Source: Bacteroidota bacterium (lineage in GTDB: Bacteria > Bacteroidota > Bacteroidia > UKL13-3). Taken from it: DNA of 7,550 nucleotides. The DNA is taken from contig VEQB01000106.1 in assembly GCA_018883485.1 (NCBI GenBank), positions 1 through 7,550 of the forward strand, read 5' to 3'. The notes under the pieces are model-generated. The model saw only the letters and a list, made by a program, of their open reading frames with translations, was not told where the DNA came from and made no database searches. Position 1 is the first letter of the stretch, and every line of letters begins with the position of its first letter. A program made the position numbers and the translations under genes. Shown piece after piece: positions 1 to 5,373 of the stretch.

Positions 1-120
1 TCATAGTCAAATATGAATCTTAAAACAAAATTCCAATTCAAATCGTCACCGACAATTTTCACCTAAAAACCTAATGATATCAAGAATTTCAAACAAATTT
101 CAATATTTTTAACGGGACAC

Positions 121-139
121 TAGTGAATTAGATTCACTA
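121..139. promoter_or_regulatory. Perfect inverted repeat upstream of the 157 gene
   Basis: TAGTGAAT and ATTCACTA form perfect 8-bp arms around a TAG loop, ending 17 bases before the ATG at 157. Its position in the leader suggests an operator or a small hairpin in the mRNA. A weak TAnnTTTG-like element, TATTTTTA, lies just upstream at 104-111 and matches at all but the last position. Function is inferred only from position and symmetry. No U-tract follows, so a terminator is unlikely. Confidence 0.35.
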
Positions 140-156
140 ATCAAAATTAATAACCA

Positions 157-933
157 ATGAGTATCATAAATATTAAAATTAATGCTTTTATAGCACGTAC
201 AATAGGAAAGAAATTAAAGGAATTTTTTGTTAACGAAGATATTTTCAAAAATGCAAATAATCGGGATTCCTTTTTAAATTTTTTGAATTCAGTTGGTGGA
301 TATTGGATACCTGGGCCGTTTGAAGATGAATACGTTAAAACAGATGACAGAATGTTTGGCGAAACAGGAACATATAGAGTTCGATTAGAGGCAAACATTG
401 ATTCTAATAAAATATTAAAAAGGGAAATATTACAATCATCAAATCAAATTTTTTTAAATGCCGAAATTGTTACAAGCAAAAGATGTTTAATTTCCTTTAA
501 TAGCAGTTCAAATACTTTTATATTTCCACCGCAACCAGATGAAGAACCAGCTGATGTGAGTGAAACACAAGAAGAAAAGTATCCTATGTTTAAGGACATT
601 TGTCACACTAACATTGCAACTGATGAGATAAAGGGATTTTTAGTACGAAAGCATCGAGAATCGGGTTACCCATTTGTAGAACCTATTTCTCCGAACATTG
701 ATATTACTTGTGATTTAATAGTAACTAAGGTAGGAAATAGGATTAATTTTATAGTAAAAGGTAATCATAACAAATTTCCTTATTACGAAATTTTATGCAA
801 TGGCAAATTAGTTTATAGTTATTATCCAACAAAGTACCGCGAGTATGGACCTGGAATAATTAATTTAAATTCTAATTTTAACTTCAATTGCAATTGGAAT
901 TTTGTCCTCACCCCCAAAATTAGTTCAATTTGA
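157..933 (+). CDS. Uncharacterised protein, 3' end rewritten by IS insertion
   Basis: I do not recognise this 258-residue protein with confidence. There is no signal peptide or membrane segment, so it is probably cytoplasmic, or exported by a route not visible here. Two conserved-looking blocks flank a Pro/Glu-rich linker (about residues 124-145). The N-terminal block includes DDRMF (63-67) followed by TYRV (72-75). The C-terminal block includes GNHNKFPYYEI (about 202-212), NGK and YGPG (230-233), and reads like a beta-rich domain. The DDR-x-F/YR pattern is loosely reminiscent of what I remember of DUF3238-type proteins; I could not verify this. The ATG at 157 is preceded by an AT-rich leader without a Shine-Dalgarno sequence, as is normal in Bacteroidota. 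Codons from residue 250 onward (VLTPKISSI and the TGA) lie inside the IS left end, so the native C-terminus is altered. The native protein may have ended at residue 248. Confidence 0.6.
   Translation: MSIINIKINAFIARTIGKKLKEFFVNEDIFKNANNRDSFLNFLNSVGGYWIPGPFEDEYVKTDDRMFGETGTYRVRLEANIDSNKILKREILQSSNQIFLNAEIVTSKRCLISFNSSSNTFIFPPQPDEEPADVSETQEEKYPMFKDICHTNIATDEIKGFLVRKHRESGYPFVEPISPNIDITCDLIVTKVGNRINFIVKGNHNKFPYYEILCNGKLVYSYYPTKYREYGPGIINLNSNFNFNCNWNFVLTPKISSI
901..932 (+). promoter_or_regulatory. Possible transposase promoter across the IS left junction
   Basis: TTTG at 901-904 and TCAATTTG at 925-932 are separated by 20 bp. This fits the Bacteroidota arrangement of a -33 TTTG/TTG and a -7 TAnnTTTG, with one mismatch in the -7 box. 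The first two T residues of the -33 box come from flanking DNA and the TG from the IS, so the promoter would be partly supplied by the target site. It lies 36 bp upstream of orfA. Assigned by motif and spacing only. Confidence 0.35.
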
Positions 934-940
934 AAGTATA
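903..940. repeat. IS left terminal inverted repeat (IRL)
   Basis: This 38-bp end pairs with 2159-2195. With one gap, 28 of 37 aligned positions match. Best conserved are the outer 12 bp (10 of 12) and the inner AAAGTATA. It also encodes the last nine residues and stop of the upstream gene and carries the probable -7 element of the transposase promoter. Confidence 0.8.
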
Positions 941-968
941 AAAAACATTAACTTTCACATAAACTAAA

Positions 969-1259
969 ATGAAAAAAAGTAATTTTACAGAAGCTCAGAT
1001 TGTTAACGCGCTCAAGGAGCACGAAAACGGTCGCAAAGTAGATGACATTGCAAGAGAATTAGGAATCACACCAGCAAGTTTTTACAAATGGAAAGAACGT
1101 TATGGAGGCATGGAGGCATCTGATTTAAAACGTTTGAAGGACTTGCAGGAGGAGAATTCCAGGTTAAAAAGAATGTTTGCTGATCTAAGTTTGGATCATA
1201 CAGCGCTTAAGGAGATAATCTCAAAAAAGGGCTGGGGCCCGACCAACGGAGGGAAATAG
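969..1259 (+). CDS. IS3-family OrfA, HTH/leucine-zipper transposase subunit
   Basis: This 96-residue protein binds the IS ends and regulates transposition. It also supplies the N-terminal part of the OrfAB transposase. Residues 5-48 form the HTH_Tnp_1 domain (FTEAQIV..., then DDIARELGITPASFYKWKERYGG). A leucine zipper follows, with Leu59, Leu66, Leu73 and Leu80 at exact heptad spacing, as expected for the OrfA/OrfAB multimerisation helix. The sequence resembles OrfA of IS407-group elements (the GGM-x-x-SD-x-KRLK stretch). The frame ends two bases before the orfB ATG. Lys86-Lys87 are encoded by the slippery heptamer. There is no Shine-Dalgarno sequence; the start is the first ATG in an A-rich context, and the HTH begins immediately after it. 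Confidence 0.92.
   Translation: MKKSNFTEAQIVNALKEHENGRKVDDIARELGITPASFYKWKERYGGMEASDLKRLKDLQEENSRLKRMFADLSLDHTALKEIISKKGWGPTNGGK
1209..1229 (+). other. Programmed -1 frameshift signal of the IS
   Basis: The heptamer AAAAAAG at 1223-1229 is read as A AAA AAG in the orfA frame (codons 86 and 87), the preferred prokaryotic -1 slippery site. A purine-rich Shine-Dalgarno-like AAGGAG at 1209-1214 lies 8 bases upstream, the kind of stimulator used by dnaX and IS911. After slipping, the -1 frame is open from 1229 through the orfB ATG at 1262 to 2107, giving an OrfAB fusion of 380 residues (87 plus 293). A short GC-rich hairpin is possible immediately downstream (GGGC 1229-1232 with GCCC 1237-1240), but it is closer to the heptamer than stimulators usually are. 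Confidence 0.75.
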
Positions 1260-1261
1260 CA

Positions 1262-2110
1262 ATGGAAGCAATTACAAGCTATAAGCTACCTAAAAGTCGG
1301 GCCTGTGCATTAGTTAACATGAGTGTAAGCCAATTCCATTATAAGGCAAAGCAAAAAGATGATTCGTTTGTGATTCAAGAAATAAAGGAATGCATAACAA
1401 AGCGGCAGCATGGTTGCCCAATGATTACAAAGATGATTCGCAACAAAGGGCATAAAATTAACCACAAGCGCATAGAAAGGGTTTATAAAGAGCTTTTACT
1501 TACTTTACCTAAGAAAGTGCGTAAAAAGCTTCCTAAACGCGAGCAAAGCCTAATATTACAACCTTTGCAAGAGAATATCTGCTGGTCAATGGACTTTATG
1601 AGTGATTCCTTAATGGATGGAAGGAAGTTTAGAACATTAAATATTATTGATGATTATAACCGCGAATGTCTATCAGTTGATGTAGAAATATCAATCCCTA
1701 CCAAACGTCTTATACGTGCACTAGAAAGGTTAAAAGCACAAGGTAAATTACCCAAGGAACTTAGAATCGATAACGGCCCTGAAAATGTTAGTCATGAGCT
1801 TAGGAAATGGGCGTATGAAAACAATGTTAAACTAACCTTTATTCAGCCAGGAAAACCAACACAGAACAGCTTGATTGAGCGTTTTAATGGAACGTGTAGA
1901 AGAGAATTACTAAATTCTAATCTCTTTTATTCCTTGGATCATGCCAGAGAGCTTGCCGCAGAATGGATGTATGAATACAACTTTGAAAGACCACATTCAG
2001 CCCTTGGAAACAGAACGCCAATTGAATTTAAACTATGGAGAGCATCACTATTAGAATCAAAATCATTAGCTCAAAAGCCTTCGGGTGTTGGGGTAGGAAT
2101 GTGTTTCTAG
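1262..2110 (+). CDS. IS3-family OrfB, DDE transposase catalytic part
   Basis: This 282-residue catalytic portion of the transposase cuts and joins the IS ends. It has an N-terminal HTH_21-type region (about residues 30-80, containing the NHKRIERVYKE helix). An rve integrase core follows with Asp111 (WSMDF), Asp170 (RIDNGPE) and Glu206 (LIERFNG). Exactly 35 residues separate the second and third acidic residues, giving DD35E. The closing YNFERPHSALGNRTPIEF block is typical of the family. The frame lies -1 to orfA and is open upstream to the slippery heptamer, so the main active product is probably OrfAB rather than a protein started at this ATG. The tail after PIEF (about 30 residues) is slightly extended. 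No frameshift or stop interrupts it. Confidence 0.93.
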   Translation: MEAITSYKLPKSRACALVNMSVSQFHYKAKQKDDSFVIQEIKECITKRQHGCPMITKMIRNKGHKINHKRIERVYKELLLTLPKKVRKKLPKREQSLILQPLQENICWSMDFMSDSLMDGRKFRTLNIIDDYNRECLSVDVEISIPTKRLIRALERLKAQGKLPKELRIDNGPENVSHELRKWAYENNVKLTFIQPGKPTQNSLIERFNGTCRRELLNSNLFYSLDHARELAAEWMYEYNFERPHSALGNRTPIEFKLWRASLLESKSLAQKPSGVGVGMCF

Positions 2111-2158
2111 GCTAAAGGTAATTTTATTTAAAACTAAAATCGAAAAACAAAAATTAAC

Positions 2159-2195
2159 TATACTTTTGAATCATACTAAAATTGGGGTAAGTACA
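2159..2195. repeat. IS right terminal inverted repeat (IRR)
   Basis: This 37-bp end is the imperfect reverse complement of 903-940 and ends in ...GTACA. The inner part holds TATACTTT, the complement of AAAGTATA in the left end. It begins 48 bp after the orfB stop. Confidence 0.8.
2161..2168 (+). promoter_or_regulatory. Outward-facing TAnnTTTG element in the IS right end
   Basis: TACTTTTG is an exact match to the Bacteroidota -7 consensus TAnnTTTG. It points out of the IS toward the histidine kinase gene, whose ATG is 257 bp downstream. No convincing -33 TTG is present 19-21 bp upstream, so activity is uncertain. Confidence 0.3.
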
Positions 2196-2311
2196 CAATT
2201 GAAATAAATTGTTACATTTAAGAAAAGAATTATTTTCTACATTTAAATCTAACTATTTATTTAGTAGATGTATACAGCAAAATGATCAATACCAGAAATG
2301 ATAAATAAATT

Positions 2312-2332
2312 AAATAAATTTAAAATTTATTT
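2312..2332. repeat. AT-only 21-bp perfect palindrome in the intergenic region
   Basis: The 10-bp arms AAATAAATTT and AAATTTATTT flank one central A. The palindrome lies between the IS and the kinase gene, about 93 bp upstream of the kinase ATG. It could be a protein-binding site or a weak AT hairpin, but low-complexity sequence makes chance a real explanation. The rest of 2196-2425 is AT-rich; it holds two copies of TACATTTAA (2213, 2238) and no coding frame. Confidence 0.3.
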
Positions 2333-2425
2333 TACTATAGCACTCCTTAACCGATGTTAATTGAATTGATTTATTTACTGAATACTAACACGATATTTAT
2401 TCAATTGATATATAAGAAAAACTGA

Positions 2426-4555
2426 ATGAAAAAACTAAAACAATGCATACTATCTTCACTATTTGCAACTTTTTTATCTACAACACTTTATGCACAAATC
2501 AATAAAATAGATAGCATCAGAATTATTTTAAGAAAAGTTACAAATGATACTACAGCGAACAAGGCTTATTTAGACATTGGAATGGAATTTGAAAAATATA
2601 ATGTTGATTCTAGTTTAGTTTACTACAAATTGGCTTTAAAAAATGCAAAAGAAAGTAAATTTTTATTTGGAGAAGCAAATGCAAATATTTTTCTATCAAA
2701 GTATTATATCATGCATTTTAATGATTATAAAACTGCTAATAGATATATTACTGATGCTAAAACCATATTAGAAAAGTTATTACAAAATGAGACAACAATA
2801 ACAGGCAGAGAAAAAATAATAGAAAAATTGATTAGTGTTTATTCTGGATTAAGCATTTATTATTCCAATATAGGGAAGAATGATTTGACAGTATTTTGTA
2901 TTAGAAAGAGTTTAAGCTTAGCTAAGATTATAAAGAATAATAATCTTATTGCAAGATCATACTACAATTTAGGTTATCACTCCCTAGTATTAGATGATTT
3001 CCCGGCAGCTTTAAATTGGTTCTTATTATCTTTAAAAATAAGAGAAAATATTGATCCAAATAATTTACATGAATTGTATATTGGAATTGGTGATATTTAT
3101 TTTAATCTGAAATACAATTCTAAAGCATTAGAGTATTACAATAAAGTTTTTAAGTTAAAAAATAAAAACTTTGACGCTAATGTTAGAAGCTATATTTCTA
3201 TAGGAAACATCTATCTTAAGCAGAGTGAAACTTCTAAAGCTTTTGAATTTTACAAAAAAGCAGAAGCATTGATTGGAACATATCAATTAAAAAGGTCACA
3301 AGTAATGCTCTATAACTCTTTAGGCCAGTATTACCAACAGATGGGTAAAAATGATTTAGCCCTAAAGTATTTTTTTGAATTACTTAGAATTGGAGAACAT
3401 TCACAAAGAAAAGAAGTTATTGCAATTACAAAATTATCTATAGCCACCATTTATGAGAAAGAAAATAAAGATAAATTAGCCATTCAGTTTGCAACAAGTT
3501 CTTCTATTTTAGCTAAAGAAAACAGCAGATTAGACACCTATTGGACCGCCGAGGAATTATTAAGTAGGCTTTATGAAAAACAAAATCAACATCAATTGGC
3601 ATTATACCATTATAAAAAATATATAATTACCAGAGATAGTATTGAAAATACCGAAAATACCGAAAAAATTGTCAAATCTCAAATGAACTATGAATTTGAA
3701 AAAAAGGAATTGATTGCAAAAGCAGAGCAAGACAAAGGAAAAGCAATTGCATTGCAAGAATTAAACAGACAGAAATTAATTAGAAACAGTGTTACCGTAT
3801 TTTCAATACTGATAATGATACTATCTTCTGTATTGGTGTTTAATTATAAAAAGAGGTCTAATATTAGTAAGGCATTAGCCCAAAAATCAGAGGAATTGTA
3901 TTTGCAAAAAGCGGTAGAACTGATTAAAAATGAGCAAGTAAAATCGATGCGTAATTACATCAAAGGCGAAGAAAACGAAAGAAATAGAATTGCGTCTGAA
4001 TTGCACGATAGTGTTGGAGGAACGCTTTCGGCAATTAAACTAAAATTGAGAAAAATTACAGAGGATGATAAGAACCCTCAAATAGATAAGGTAATTAATA
4101 ATATTGATGAATTATATCAAGAGGTGAGATCTATAACCCATAATTTGATTACACCACAACTGAAAGATTCCGTTTTTATTGAAATCATCAATAATTTAGT
4201 CAACGACATCAAGGATGCTACTAGTCTTGAAATTACATTAGAGTATTTAGAAGAAGATAAGATAAACCAATTGTCAGAAGAAATTCAAGTAACTGTTTAT
4301 AGGATGATTCAAGAATTACTTAAGAATTCTGTTACCCATTCCAATGGAACCAAAATAGAAATTAATCTAAACAAATTTGAGCACGAATTAAATTTAGTGT
4401 TTGAAGATAATGGCTCAGGATTTGACCCTGCAACGAAAAAAATAGGAATAGGTTTACGAAATATAGAAACAAGGACAAAAGCATTAGGAGGAAAACTGAT
4501 TATTGACTCAGTTATGGGAAGAGGAACAGCCTTTAATATTACGATACCTTGTTAA
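2426..4555 (+). CDS. TPR-repeat sensor histidine kinase (HisKA_3/HATPase_c)
   Basis: This 709-residue inner-membrane histidine kinase autophosphorylates and passes phosphate to the regulator encoded next. It has a signal peptide (about 1-24, ending LYAQ). At least six TPR units span about residues 173-404, with a more degenerate one or two before them, and form a periplasmic sensor array. A short Glu-rich coiled region precedes one transmembrane helix (456-473), then cytoplasmic KKRS and a coiled linker. The HisKA_3 phosphoacceptor is His527 in ELHDSVGG. The HATPase_c domain has an N box with Asn634, a G1 box EDNGSGF (660-666), G2 GIGLRNI (674-680) and a final GRGTAFNI. All catalytic motifs are present, so it should be active. 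There is no fused DNA-binding domain, which fits the separate regulator. The ATG at 2426 directly precedes the signal peptide. The ligand is unknown, and TPRs suggest a protein or peptide partner. Confidence 0.93.
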   Translation: MKKLKQCILSSLFATFLSTTLYAQINKIDSIRIILRKVTNDTTANKAYLDIGMEFEKYNVDSSLVYYKLALKNAKESKFLFGEANANIFLSKYYIMHFNDYKTANRYITDAKTILEKLLQNETTITGREKIIEKLISVYSGLSIYYSNIGKNDLTVFCIRKSLSLAKIIKNNNLIARSYYNLGYHSLVLDDFPAALNWFLLSLKIRENIDPNNLHELYIGIGDIYFNLKYNSKALEYYNKVFKLKNKNFDANVRSYISIGNIYLKQSETSKAFEFYKKAEALIGTYQLKRSQVMLYNSLGQYYQQMGKNDLALKYFFELLRIGEHSQRKEVIAITKLSIATIYEKENKDKLAIQFATSSSILAKENSRLDTYWTAEELLSRLYEKQNQHQLALYHYKKYIITRDSIENTENTEKIVKSQMNYEFEKKELIAKAEQDKGKAIALQELNRQKLIRNSVTVFSILIMILSSVLVFNYKKRSNISKALAQKSEELYLQKAVELIKNEQVKSMRNYIKGEENERNRIASELHDSVGGTLSAIKLKLRKITEDDKNPQIDKVINNIDELYQEVRSITHNLITPQLKDSVFIEIINNLVNDIKDATSLEITLEYLEEDKINQLSEEIQVTVYRMIQELLKNSVTHSNGTKIEINLNKFEHELNLVFEDNGSGFDPATKKIGIGLRNIETRTKALGGKLIIDSVMGRGTAFNITIPC

Positions 4556-4562
4556 TGAGTTT

Positions 4563-5219
4563 ATGAATATGATGAAGAAAATAAACATTGCCATAGTTGA
4601 TGATCATTCCCTTTTTTTAGAAGGGCTGACTTCATTATTGAAGGATATAGAAGGCTTCAATATTATCATCACAGCTAAACATGCAAAAGAATTATTAAAT
4701 CATCCCAGCCTATCAATTATTGATGTTTTAATTAGTGATATCAGAATGCCAGAAACAGATGGCATAGAACTAAGCCAGTTAATAAAAAAACAGTTCCCAT
4801 CAACTAAAATCCTAATCTTATCAATGCACGATGAACCTCAAATCATTAAAACATTGATTAAATCCAGGGTAGATGGCTATCTATTTAAAAACGCTGAAAA
4901 AGAACTATTAATTAGCGCAATATATAGTATTGCCCAAGGAACGCCATTTTTTAGTGAGGAAATTAAAAACAAAATCATTTTTACAAATGAGGTGGGGAGC
5001 GAATCAACTACCAAGCCTGTTTTACCAAAACTATCTACTCGTGAAAAGGAAGTTCTGGATTTAATAGCCAAAGGATTAACCATAAACCAAATTGCAGAAA
5101 TGCTATTTATTAGTCCGCATACTGTAGTAAGCCATAAACAAAAACTTTTTTACAAGTTTAACGTAGATAAAATAACCAGTCTTATAAAGAAAGCCATTGA
5201 TCTGGAGTTTATAGGCTAG
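4563..5219 (+). CDS. NarL/FixJ-family response regulator (REC plus LuxR HTH)
   Basis: This 218-residue transcription factor is the likely partner of the upstream kinase. The receiver domain (about 5-125) has the acidic pair Asp13-Asp14, phosphoacceptor Asp59 in ISDIRMP, Ser87 in LSMHDE and Lys109 in YLFKNA, so all switch residues are present. The C-terminal LuxR-type HTH (157-212) begins LSTREKEVLDLIAKG and contains the recognition helix ISPHTVVSHKQKL. The frame is open back to an ATG at 4503 inside the kinase gene. That start would add 20 residues unlike any receiver domain, so I chose 4563, seven bases after the kinase stop. ATGs at 4569 and 4572 are also possible. The spacing implies one transcript and probably translational coupling. 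Targets cannot be read from this window, though the genes after 5374 are obvious candidates to test. Confidence 0.92.
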   Translation: MNMMKKINIAIVDDHSLFLEGLTSLLKDIEGFNIIITAKHAKELLNHPSLSIIDVLISDIRMPETDGIELSQLIKKQFPSTKILILSMHDEPQIIKTLIKSRVDGYLFKNAEKELLISAIYSIAQGTPFFSEEIKNKIIFTNEVGSESTTKPVLPKLSTREKEVLDLIAKGLTINQIAEMLFISPHTVVSHKQKLFYKFNVDKITSLIKKAIDLEFIG

Positions 5220-5255
5220 CGCGTTACCCTCCCCTTTTCATATGATTTTTTAAAT

Positions 5256-5285
5256 ATCCTTCATAAAGAGGATGTTTTAATTTTT
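5256..5285 (+). terminator. Possible weak terminator after the two-component operon
   Basis: ATCCT (5256-5260) and AGGAT (5269-5273) form a 5-bp stem with an 8-base loop, followed by a T-rich stretch (GTTTTAATTTTT). It lies 37 bp after the response regulator stop. The stem is short, so the call is tentative. Confidence 0.3.
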
Positions 5286-5293
5286 AGTTTAAA

Positions 5294-5313
5294 TAACTTT
5301 GTAGTACAAAGTT
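5294..5313 (+). promoter_or_regulatory. TAnnTTTG promoter element overlapped by a perfect palindrome
   Basis: TAACTTTG at 5294-5301 matches the Bacteroidota -7 consensus exactly. It is overlapped by a perfect dyad at 5295-5313: arms AACTTTGTA and TACAAAGTT around a single central G. A dimeric repressor bound here would cover the -7 box and the expected start point, so this reads as a promoter/operator for the secreted-protein genes beginning at 5374, with a leader of about 65 bases. No clear -33 TTTG is visible. A second near-match, TATCATTTG (5330-5338), has one extra base. Confidence 0.5.
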
Positions 5314-5373
5314 TTAAGTTCTCAATTTATATCATTTGGGGGTAAAAAAAACTAACTCATAAAAATTAAAATC

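Larger units (their letters stand above)
903..2195 (+). mobile_element. Complete IS3-family (IS407-type) insertion sequence, 1293 bp
   Basis: The boundaries are set by imperfect inverted repeats whose outer ends read TGTCCTCACCCC on the left and, reverse-complemented, TGTACTTACCCC on the right. This gives the TG...CA termini and C-run typical of the IS407 group. Between them lie orfA and orfB in the -1 relation characteristic of IS3 elements, with a slippery heptamer in the overlap. Both frames are intact and the three catalytic acidic residues are present, so the copy looks functional. No perfect target duplication directly abuts the ends. The nearest candidate is AATT at 898-901 and 2197-2200, displaced by one base on each side. 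The left end lies within the last codons of the upstream gene. Confidence 0.88.

Noticed and set aside
1..63. Short minus-strand open frame running off the left edge, possible GTG start at 63
   Set aside because: Only about 20 codons are visible, with no motif and a non-ATG start, so a gene cannot be supported.
147..398. Minus-strand frame of 83 codons
   Set aside because: It lies wholly antisense to the better-supported 157 gene, has no recognisable motif and starts at no plausible leader; an overlap artefact of AT-rich coding DNA.
25..905. 14-bp inverted match between 25-38 and 892-905 (AATTGGAATTTTGT on one strand)
   Set aside because: In AT-rich DNA of this length such a match is close to what chance would give, and it does not coincide with both IS ends.
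2221..2238. AGAAAA/TTTTCT hairpin downstream of the IS
   Set aside because: The stem is six bases with one G-C pair and no following T-run; too weak to call a terminator.
2359..2406. AATTGAAT and ATTCAATT separated by 32 bases upstream of the kinase
   Set aside because: Short AT-rich arms with a long spacer are expected by chance in this intergenic region.
4503..4562. Longer response regulator start overlapping the kinase gene
   Set aside because: The 20 extra residues are the kinase C-terminus read in another frame and do not resemble a receiver domain; starts at 4563-4572 place the first beta strand correctly.
4877..5083. Minus-strand frame of 68 codons
   Set aside because: It is antisense to the receiver and HTH regions of the response regulator, whose conserved residues are all in the plus-strand frame.
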